Assembly: GCA_030673425.1 (NCBI GenBank)
Contig: DAOVJB010000106.1
Location: forward strand, 1 to 5,073
From: Elusimicrobiota bacterium
Lineage (GTDB): Bacteria > CAYTYR01 > UBA6262 > DAOVJB01
Reading direction: 5' to 3'
Length of the DNA: 5,073 bases
This document shows positions 1 through 5,073 of the stretch, in pieces. Each line of letters begins with the position of its first letter. Position 1 is the first letter of the stretch. The notes beneath the pieces were generated by a model, which ran no database searches, was not told where the DNA came from, and saw only the letters and a list, made by a program, of their open reading frames with translations. The translations under genes and the position numbers were made by a program.

Positions 1-25
1 AATCTTTCTCAACTTCCCTTTTGCA
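1..25 (-). other. Short flank after the kinase, possibly the start of the next gene
   Basis: After the kinase stop the minus strand reads AAAAGGGAAG and then a TTG at 12-10 whose frame gives M-R-K-I to the edge. Many response regulators begin with MRKI or MKKI, but GGG is only three bases from this TTG and four residues prove nothing. No terminator hairpin is seen in these 25 bases, so transcription may continue past the window. Confidence 0.15.
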
Positions 26-1465
26 TCATGCCTTTTTATCTCCTCCTTTCGGTAATTTTACAATAACAATTGTTCCTTTTCCCTCACCTTTAGACATAAT
101 TTTAATTGTACCATTATGTTTTTTGACAATTTCTTTGCAGATTGAAAGTCCTAACCCTACCCCTGAAAATGAAAGACGGCGTTTATAAAATTTTTCGAAT
201 AGCTTGTTGCTATCTTTCTCTATTACACCAACACCTGTATCTTTAACCTTTATTTCTATCCATTTATCTTTTACCCTGCTTGTTAAGGTTATCTTTCCTC
301 GTTCTGTAAATTTTACAGCATTATCCATAATATTTCCCAGTAGAGTTTCTATATCTTTCTCATTACCCCATACTCTATTAGCACTTTTTGGTATATCTAC
401 TATCAATTTTATTTTTTTCTGGTCCGCAGAATATGCTGTATATTTTATAATTCTATCTATAATTTTCTTTAATGAAACATATTTTGTTCCTTTTATTTTT
501 TCTTCACTTATAAAATATACATTCAATATGTTATCTATATCCTTACGAATTGTTCTGAGATTATTAAATAACATACGCTCTGCTTTTTTAATAGTCTGTG
601 AATCTTTTCTTTCAGTCGCACGCTGTAACATATCAAAAGCCATTTCAGCCGCTGAAACAGGTGTTTTAAGGGTATGTGACACATTACGAATTAATTCTGA
701 TTTTATTTTTTCTACCTCCTTGCGTTCTGTTATATCATGCATGGTTGAAATATAGCTTAATATGTTTCCCTTATTATCTTTAACCGCATTTATAGCTCCA
801 TAGCTTACAAATTCTGAGCGGTCTTTTCTTTTATTATGAATCTCCCCCTCCCAGAAGCCCTGTTTTTTTATAGTATTCATTATTTTTATCATTGCTAATC
901 CCGGGGTAGAACCTACATTTAAGATTGATGCAAATTTTCCTATCAATTCTCCTTTTTTATAACCAAACAGTTCATTCATAGCACTATTTGTGTAGATTAT
1001 TTTTCCATCAGCAGATGCAATATTTATTGCTTCTTTAGATACTTCAACAGCCTTAAGAAGCTTATCCTTTTCTTCTTCTATTTTCTTGCGCTCGGTGATG
1101 TCAATAAATGAAGTCACCATACAGACAGAATTGCCATTTTCATCTTTAACCATATTTGCTGAAACTTCAACATAGAAAGTTGAACCGTCTTTTTTCAAAG
1201 CAACTAATTCACCTATCCAGCCTTTCTTATCACGTAATATTTCTATTATCTGTTCTGCTTTTTCTTTCGTATACCATAATTTTACAGTAGACTCCCCTAT
1301 AATTTCTTTTTCATCATCATATCCCCACATTTTAATAAAAGAATCGTTTACATATGTTATCTTTCCTTCAAGATTAGCAATGGCAATAGCATTAATAGAT
1401 GATTTTAATATACTATCTTTTACTATTTCTTCAATCTTTTTATATTCTGTATCTCTCTTACCCAT
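26..1465 (-). CDS. Soluble PAS-PAS sensor histidine kinase
   Basis: A 479-residue two-component kinase without signal peptide or membrane span, so it should sense a cytoplasmic signal. PAS domain 1 spans about 13-128 (GKITYVNDSF and closing IDITERKK); PAS domain 2 spans about 136-250 (GKIIYTNSAM and closing HDITERKE). A dimerisation/phospho-acceptor region (about 252-320) has H264 in SHTLKTP; the residue after the histidine, normally Glu or Asp, is T265. The ATP-binding domain (about 365-475) is intact: N378 and N382 in GNIMDNAVKFT, DTGVGV (409-414), LFEKFYKR (422-429) and SGVGLGLSICKEIV (434-447). The start is set by AAGG (1477-1474) eight bases upstream and an in-frame TAA two codons upstream. 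The PAS ligand or cofactor cannot be read from sequence. It lies downstream of otsA but beyond a terminator, so joint function is only a guess. No response regulator is confirmed in the window. Confidence 0.93.
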   Translation of the reverse strand: MGKRDTEYKKIEEIVKDSILKSSINAIAIANLEGKITYVNDSFIKMWGYDDEKEIIGESTVKLWYTKEKAEQIIEILRDKKGWIGELVALKKDGSTFYVEVSANMVKDENGNSVCMVTSFIDITERKKIEEEKDKLLKAVEVSKEAINIASADGKIIYTNSAMNELFGYKKGELIGKFASILNVGSTPGLAMIKIMNTIKKQGFWEGEIHNKRKDRSEFVSYGAINAVKDNKGNILSYISTMHDITERKEVEKIKSELIRNVSHTLKTPVSAAEMAFDMLQRATERKDSQTIKKAERMLFNNLRTIRKDIDNILNVYFISEEKIKGTKYVSLKKIIDRIIKYTAYSADQKKIKLIVDIPKSANRVWGNEKDIETLLGNIMDNAVKFTERGKITLTSRVKDKWIEIKVKDTGVGVIEKDSNKLFEKFYKRRLSFSGVGLGLSICKEIVKKHNGTIKIMSKGEGKGTIVIVKLPKGGDKKA

Positions 1466-1513
1466 TTTTTACGCCTTATATTTTTTAATATTGCTTTCTA
1501 TTTCCATCTTTTC

Positions 1514-1542
1514 ATTGTATCATAGTTATAATTTACAAACAA
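1514..1542 (-). promoter_or_regulatory. Putative promoter of the histidine kinase gene
   Basis: TTGTTT (1542-1537) and TACAAT (1519-1514) are separated by 17 bases. The -10 box matches five of six consensus bases, the -35 only three. It begins directly after the otsA terminator, exactly where the kinase would need its own promoter. In such AT-rich DNA chance matches are common. Confidence 0.5.
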
Positions 1543-1543
1543 T

Positions 1544-1578
1544 AAAAAAATGCCACCAAATTAACACTATGATGGCAT
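1544..1578 (-). terminator. Intrinsic terminator after otsA
   Basis: On the minus strand ATGCCATC (1578-1571) pairs with GGTGGCAT (1557-1550), an eight-pair stem with one G-U pair, a 13-base loop, then a run of T to 1544. It lies 71 bases after the otsA stop and ends the otsA transcript. The 71 bases before it hold nothing recognisable. Confidence 0.88.
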
Positions 1579-1649
1579 CCTGTAACCTAATTTTATAAGT
1601 TATTTTTTCAATCTCATAAAACCTCAAGTTCCTCATTCAAATCCTTACC

Positions 1650-3113
1650 CTATAATTTCAGTAATTGCTCAATAAAATGTCCCGCCCATCTATAAATGTT
1701 CTTTTCATCGATACTTTGTCTCATCTTCTTAATGCGGTTTTCCCTTTCCTTTTTGGACATCTTAAGAGCAGTATAAATTCCGTCAGCAAATGCTTCAGTA
1801 TCATAAGGATTAATTAAAATTGCATCTTTTAAGTCCCTGGCTGCTCCTGTAAAGTGACTCAACACCAACATTCCCTTAAGATCTACATTAGCCATCAGGT
1901 ATTCTTTAGCAACCAGATTCATCCCATCGTGAAGTGAAGCAACCAAGCATAAATCAGCACTTCTGTAATATGCTAATATTTTGTTATATTCTATACGTTT
2001 ATTTACCAATACTATCGGATACCAGTATCCTGACCGATACTTCCAGTTAACCTCTTCAGCCAAAGCCTGTATAGAATTAATCAAATCCTTATAGGTTTGT
2101 ATACGGAGCCTGCCTAATGCGCCTAATTGCAAATAAACAAATTTACCCTGATATTCGGGATATTTTTCAAGAAATCTATCTACTGCTTTTATCTTTTCAA
2201 GAATCCCCTTAGTATAATCCACCCTGTCTATACCCAGGCAAAGAATCTCATAAGGAGGATCTATATCCAAAGGAATCTTATCAATACTCCTGGTTACCTT
2301 AATATTAGATGCGTGCCTGGATATAGCCTCTGCATCTACGCTTATAGGGAAGGGTCTGACAATTGTCTTGTGCCCTTTATAAATAACTGATAACTCTTCC
2401 CAGTTTACTTTAGCCTCCAGTTCCTGTTCAATCGTGGACAGGAAATTATGACAATGGTAAAGAATATGAAAACCTAAAAGGTCATTAGCCAGGAGCCCTT
2501 CTAATAACTCCTTTTTTTGCGGGCAGACACGGAATACCTCTGGATTCGGCCAGGGAATATGCCAGAATAAGGCGCTAATAACATTCTTTCTTTTCTCCTT
2601 AATATATTGAGCACATTTAACCAGATGATAATCCTGTAACCAGATAAATGCTTTTTTATCTCCTATTTCCTTTAAAATAGCATCTGCAAATTTTTTATTA
2701 ACAGCTTTGTAGCAATTCCAATGTTCTCTATTGAATATAGGCTGCCTGTAAGCAATGTGGGATAATGGCCAGAGGGATTGATTTGCATAACCGTAATAGT
2801 AGCCTATCTCTTCCTCTTTTGTCAGCCATACTCTCTTTAAGGTATAACGCGGTTTATCCGGGGGAACCTGTACTTTATCGTTTTTATCCACTGCATCCTT
2901 ATCTGCATCACCACTACCGTAAGCCACCCATATGCCTTTGCAGGCCTGCATAACAGGATCCAGAGCAACCGTCAGTCCCCCTATCGCCTTAGCCCATTTT
3001 ATAGCTTTACCAGAATATTCATGGCTGTAAGGCTCACGGTTAGATGCAATTACAAATACATGGTCTTTTAACTGCTTTTTAATGGTATTCTGTAATCTTT
3101 CTTTTGTCCACAT
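1650..3113 (-). CDS. otsA: Trehalose-6-phosphate synthase-like glycosyltransferase (GT20)
   Basis: GT20 retaining glycosyltransferase of 487 residues, about E. coli OtsA length. OtsA joins UDP-glucose and glucose 6-phosphate to trehalose 6-phosphate in the cytoplasm, for osmotic, desiccation or heat protection. Visible sites, matched by eye to E. coli OtsA: R26 in SNREP, GG (45-46), Y106 and W115 (YYYGYANQSLWP), D161 in QDYHL, H185 in WHIPWPNPEVF, R297 and K302 in DRVDYTKG, R335 (equivalent to the glucose-6-phosphate-binding R300), and HDGMNLVAKE (395-404) for donor binding; INPYD follows at 434-438. The tryptophan of the E. coli GWSG loop aligns with Y65 in WVAYGSGDAD, and PLRDG reads SLHDG, so this is a divergent subfamily. 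Glucosylglycerol-phosphate synthase is the main alternative because it shares the family. It has its own promoter and terminator. No otsB phosphatase is in the window. The fold is sure; acceptor less so. Confidence 0.85.
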   Translation of the reverse strand: MWTKERLQNTIKKQLKDHVFVIASNREPYSHEYSGKAIKWAKAIGGLTVALDPVMQACKGIWVAYGSGDADKDAVDKNDKVQVPPDKPRYTLKRVWLTKEEEIGYYYGYANQSLWPLSHIAYRQPIFNREHWNCYKAVNKKFADAILKEIGDKKAFIWLQDYHLVKCAQYIKEKRKNVISALFWHIPWPNPEVFRVCPQKKELLEGLLANDLLGFHILYHCHNFLSTIEQELEAKVNWEELSVIYKGHKTIVRPFPISVDAEAISRHASNIKVTRSIDKIPLDIDPPYEILCLGIDRVDYTKGILEKIKAVDRFLEKYPEYQGKFVYLQLGALGRLRIQTYKDLINSIQALAEEVNWKYRSGYWYPIVLVNKRIEYNKILAYYRSADLCLVASLHDGMNLVAKEYLMANVDLKGMLVLSHFTGAARDLKDAILINPYDTEAFADGIYTALKMSKKERENRIKKMRQSIDEKNIYRWAGHFIEQLLKL

Positions 3114-3124
3114 CTATAACTTTA

Positions 3125-3130
3125 TCTCCT
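3125..3130 (-). promoter_or_regulatory. Ribosome binding site of otsA, long spacing
   Basis: AGGAGA lies 11 bases before the ATG at 3113, longer than the usual five to nine. The codon directly before the ATG is an in-frame TAG, so no upstream start is possible and no better internal start is visible. The long spacing may lower translation from a strong promoter. Confidence 0.6.
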
Positions 3131-3165
3131 TATAAAGAAAAAACACTGTTTCTTAAGTCCCTTCT

Positions 3166-3195
3166 ATTATACCCTAAAGGAGGCCTTTTTGTCAA
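3166..3195 (-). promoter_or_regulatory. Sigma70-type promoter of otsA
   Basis: A perfect TTGACA (3195-3190) and a perfect TATAAT (3171-3166) are separated by 18 bases, close to the optimal 17. Transcription would begin near 3159, giving a leader of about 45 bases before the otsA ATG. The -35 box starts six bases after the stop of the DUF4416 gene. Both boxes match consensus completely, which is uncommon and suggests strong expression unless repressed. Confidence 0.8.
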
Positions 3196-3198
3196 GGC
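3183..3198 (-). promoter_or_regulatory. Inverted repeat over the otsA -35 box (possible operator)
   Basis: On the minus strand GCCTT and AAGGC are separated by six bases and enclose the -35 box. A second small repeat, AAAGG-CCT-CCTTT (3188-3176), fills the spacer. Neither is followed by a run of T on the minus strand, so a terminator for the upstream operon is unlikely. A repressor or activator site is possible, but the arms are only five bases long and could be chance. Confidence 0.25.
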
Positions 3199-3201
3199 GT
3201 C

Positions 3202-3729
3202 CTACTGCCTAAGGTGCTCCATGTATAGTCTGCGGATATTATTGAAAGTTTTAATATATTCTTCTGTGCTGTAATCAGGATATGCCCATTCCCCGGGAAT
3301 GAAACTCTCTTTTTTATACTTCAACGTTATCTCCGCATAAATCCCGCCTGTCAAATAAATCCTATGTTGATAATTCTTGATGGTAGCAAGCACAAGCTTG
3401 CTTGCCGTAATATATCCCGGGTCTATATTTATCCTCCTGTTGCCGTTATCAAGCATAAATTCTTCTTCTAACTTATTAGTATATAGCTTTATACCGGCCA
3501 GTTCATCCGGCAATATTAATTTATTAAAACTATAGAACCTGCGTTTCAGGTTCTTTCCCATCTCTTTTTCATAATAATCTGTTTTATCAAAATTGAAAAT
3601 ATCGCTCTTGTAGTCAATCGGCCCGAAATGCTTAAGGAGTATATCCCTGACCTTATCCAAAATACCTAAATCATTAACAATAAGGCCTGTTATTAGTTTT
3701 ACTTTTTGCGGTTCTGTTATCTTGCCCAT
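3202..3729 (-). CDS. DUF4416 family protein
   Basis: This 175-residue protein of unknown function has the length and conserved blocks that I recognise from DUF4416. In order they are a short hydrophobic start (KLITGLIV, 11-18), FNFDKTDYYEKEMG (45-58), RRFYSFNKLILPDEL (63-77), TNKLEEE (84-90), RRINIDPGYI (98-107), KLVLATIKNYQHRIYL (111-126), GGIYAEITL (128-136) and EWAYPDY (147-153). The clusters of invariant-looking Tyr, Glu, Asp, His and Arg (YYE, DPGY, HR, YAE, YPDY) are what one would expect of an active site or nucleotide site, but no catalytic role is known to me. No signal peptide or membrane span is visible, so a cytoplasmic protein is likely. It is the third gene after priA and pgeF, 10 bases after pgeF, and the otsA promoter begins six bases after its stop. 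Its job cannot be named from sequence. Confidence 0.88.
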   Translation of the reverse strand: MGKITEPQKVKLITGLIVNDLGILDKVRDILLKHFGPIDYKSDIFNFDKTDYYEKEMGKNLKRRFYSFNKLILPDELAGIKLYTNKLEEEFMLDNGNRRINIDPGYITASKLVLATIKNYQHRIYLTGGIYAEITLKYKKESFIPGEWAYPDYSTEEYIKTFNNIRRLYMEHLRQ

Positions 3730-3736
3730 AAAAGAA

Positions 3737-3741
3737 TCCTT
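3737..3741 (-). promoter_or_regulatory. Ribosome binding site of the DUF4416 gene
   Basis: AAGGA begins inside the pgeF stop codon TAA and lies seven bases before the ATG at 3729. The overlap of stop codon and Shine-Dalgarno sequence suggests coupled translation of the two genes and fixes the start. Confidence 0.65.
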
Positions 3742-4489
3742 ATTTTAACATTATAAGAGACATTATTCTCTCGGTTGTATTTTTCTCTTTTCTGTAAGAA
3801 AAAAACTCTTCGTTACTACAAGAGGTACAAAAACCGGAATCCACAATATTAGCCTTTTTTATACCGCTGGATAACAACTGCTCCAGGTTGGCTTTTATCA
3901 GGTCACAATAAAGTCTGTCTTTGCTCCTAATAATGTAATTGGGAAAATATTCGGTAAATTCCTCTTTTACCTCGTAACAGCAAGCTCTTATCGCGGGACC
4001 TATGCCTACTAGAATATTCTCCGGGTCGCTTTTGTATCTCTTTTGCATTACATTTATTAATTTTCCTGAGATTTTCTCCAATACTCCATTGTATCCTGCA
4101 TGAGCTATGCCAATTACTTTATTTTCATAATCATAAAAGAACAACGGAATACAATCTGCGGTCAGTATAGCTATAGGAACTTCCTTATCAAGAGTAACGG
4201 CACCGTCACTTTGAAAAATAGCAGTCGAAGCGTCCAGTGCACCACTTCCCCTGTCAAGCGGACTTACCTCGGCAATACTGTTTTCATGAACCTGTTCCAA
4301 ACAGACTAAATTTTCATGGTCTATGTCTAAAGACCCACAGAATTTTTTTCGGTTCTCTATAACAACATTCCTATCGCCGGAACCAAACGCCATGTTAAGC
4401 CTGCTACCACTAAAAGCACAAACTACAGAATTATCATTAAACTTAAATTTATAATATCCGCTTTCTCTTTCTACTATAAATTTATTCAT
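3740..4489 (-). CDS. pgeF: PgeF/YfiH family protein (multicopper-oxidase-like fold, peptidoglycan editing or purine nucleoside enzyme)
   Basis: This 249-residue protein is full length for the YfiH/DUF152 family. The E. coli member was linked to removing mis-incorporated L-serine from peptidoglycan precursors, and related proteins, including human LACC1/FAMIN, act on purine nucleosides; the true substrate here is open. The predicted metal site is visible: H68 in LEQVH, C113 in LTADC and H130 in IAHAG. Other family marks are SDGAVT (95-100), GPAIRACCYEV (164-174), CTSC (221-224) and FFSYRKEKNTTERIMSLI near the C-terminus. The usual HAGWRG reads HAGYNG here. There is no signal peptide or membrane segment, so it should be cytoplasmic. 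It lies 10 bases after priA and 10 bases before the DUF4416 gene, in an apparent operon. Family assignment is firm; biochemical role is moderately sure. Confidence 0.92.
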   Translation of the reverse strand: MNKFIVERESGYYKFKFNDNSVVCAFSGSRLNMAFGSGDRNVVIENRKKFCGSLDIDHENLVCLEQVHENSIAEVSPLDRGSGALDASTAIFQSDGAVTLDKEVPIAILTADCIPLFFYDYENKVIGIAHAGYNGVLEKISGKLINVMQKRYKSDPENILVGIGPAIRACCYEVKEEFTEYFPNYIIRSKDRLYCDLIKANLEQLLSSGIKKANIVDSGFCTSCSNEEFFSYRKEKNTTERIMSLIMLK

Positions 4490-4492
4490 ATT

Positions 4493-4500
4493 CCACCTTT
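4493..4500 (-). promoter_or_regulatory. Ribosome binding site of pgeF
   Basis: AAAGGTGG overlaps the last base of the priA stop codon TGA and is followed by AAT and the ATG start at 4489. The core AAAGG lies six bases from the ATG. It supports this start and suggests translation coupled to priA. Confidence 0.6.
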
Positions 4501-5073
4501 CATGTTATATTTAAAGGATCCATATCAATACTGACTTTAAGAGCTCTTGGAAATCTTCTATTAGTTATTACATCTTTAATTAAGTCGTGCAGTAAATTTT
4601 TATCTCCGCCCTTAATCAAAATCTGCCATCTATAGAATCCCCTTAATTTGAATAATGCTGCAGGAGATGGTCCCAGGATTGAAATTTCAGTTTCACTCTT
4701 TACAACATCAGCTGACAAAGCCTTCCCTAATTCTTCCGCTATCTTAGACACCTTTTTTTCTTCCTTACCTTTAATAATTACATTTATCAGATGGCTGAAA
4801 GGAGGATATTTTAACTCTTTTCTAAAAGCAGTCTCTTTCTTATAGAATTCTTTATAATTATGCCCCTTTAACGCAACCACGGCATAATGTGACGGATTAT
4901 ATGTCTGGATTATCGCTTCAGCTCCTACGGCTCCTGTATTGACCAAATCTATTAACTGGCTAAACAAGCAATAGCTGTATTCGCCTGAATGAAAATCAGG
5001 AATATTAAGCATACTATCTGTAAAAATTATGCCAATCAGGCTAACCTGCGGTAGAAAAGAAGCTCTTAGAATA
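4500..5073 (-). CDS. priA: Primosomal protein N' (PriA), C-terminal part, helicase motifs degenerate
   Basis: PriA recognises stalled forks and D-loops and directs replisome reloading in the cytoplasm. The frame is open to the window edge, so the 5' part, including any zinc-binding region and Walker motifs, is missing; 190 residues are visible and the ATG at 5012 is internal, not the start. Family signatures include LNIPDF (visible residues 22-27), AIIQTYNPSHYA (53-64), a KETAFRKELKYPPFSHLINV block (about 79-98), ILGPSPA then LRGFYRWQILIKG, and a final VSIDMDP. However, the segment aligning with motif V (usually AKGHDFP) reads LRASFLP, and that aligning with motif VI (usually QVAGRAGR) reads QLIDLVNT, with no length change. 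This resembles the helicase-less PriA proteins known in actinobacteria. The gene is followed after 10 bases by pgeF. Family assignment is firm; loss of unwinding activity is inference. Confidence 0.9.
   Translation of the reverse strand, partial: ILRASFLPQVSLIGIIFTDSMLNIPDFHSGEYSYCLFSQLIDLVNTGAVGAEAIIQTYNPSHYAVVALKGHNYKEFYKKETAFRKELKYPPFSHLINVIIKGKEEKKVSKIAEELGKALSADVVKSETEISILGPSPAALFKLRGFYRWQILIKGGDKNLLHDLIKDVITNRRFPRALKVSIDMDPLNIT

Noticed and set aside
204-755. A 183-codon open frame on the plus strand opposite the kinase gene
   Set aside because: It lies wholly within the kinase gene, has no recognisable domain, and its Ser/Phe/Ile-rich composition is what the complement of a Lys/Glu-rich AT-rich gene gives.
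1467-1508. A short minus-strand frame (MEIESNIKKYKA) ending just before the kinase start, as a leader peptide
   Set aside because: No convincing ribosome binding site, no run of a regulatory amino acid, and no attenuator hairpin between it and the kinase start; ATG codons are frequent by chance in such DNA.
1380-1598. A 72-codon plus-strand open frame over the kinase start and the otsA terminator
   Set aside because: It runs through the kinase promoter and the terminator hairpin, and has no family match; it is a shadow frame.
2127-2390. Plus-strand open frames opposite otsA (also 2765-2953) and opposite pgeF (4100-4309) and priA (4648-4845)
   Set aside because: Each is internal to a well supported minus-strand gene, lacks a ribosome binding site and shows no known domain.
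3114-3201. A terminator for the priA-pgeF-DUF4416 operon in the gap before otsA
   Set aside because: The only hairpins have five-pair stems and are not followed by a T run on the minus strand; some read-through into otsA is possible.
4500-5012. The ATG at 5012 as the start of a separate 170-residue gene
   Set aside because: The frame stays open for 20 more codons to the window edge and those residues align with PriA; the ATG lies in the middle of a conserved block and has no ribosome binding site.

Overview
The window is a compact, AT-rich bacterial stretch in which every supported gene lies on the minus strand, so transcription runs from high to low coordinates. In transcription order it holds the C-terminal part of primosomal protein PriA (entering from the right edge), a PgeF/YfiH family protein, a DUF4416 protein, a trehalose-6-phosphate synthase-like GT20 enzyme, and a soluble two-PAS histidine kinase that ends 25 bases before the left edge. 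The low G+C content, the DUF4416 gene and the delta-proteobacteria-like GT20 variant suggest a poorly cultivated lineage such as Omnitrophota or a neighbouring deep-branching Gram-negative group. That placement is inference from gene content recalled from memory, not a phylogenetic result.

The layout has three transcriptional blocks. Block 1 (5073 to 3202) is priA-pgeF-DUF4416. Its gaps are 10 bases each and both downstream genes have their own Shine-Dalgarno sequence next to the preceding stop codon, so it looks like one operon whose promoter is outside the window. Block 2 (3195 to 1544) is otsA alone. A textbook sigma70-type promoter (TTGACA, 18 bases, TATAAT) starts six bases after the DUF4416 stop, and a clear intrinsic terminator lies about 70 bases after the otsA stop. 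Block 3 (1542 to the left edge) is the histidine kinase. A weaker promoter immediately follows the otsA terminator, and a further gene may follow beyond the edge.

Together the window pairs a replication-restart and cell-envelope housekeeping operon with an independently expressed compatible-solute gene and a cytoplasmic sensor kinase. No trehalose-6-phosphate phosphatase (otsB) and no confirmed response regulator are present. The two most notable sequence facts are that PriA aligns at full length with its family but has lost the helicase residues of motifs V and VI, and that the kinase has a threonine in place of the acidic residue that normally follows the phospho-accepting histidine. There is no gene-free stretch longer than 300 bases, no RNA gene, no CRISPR array and no mobile element that I can recognise.
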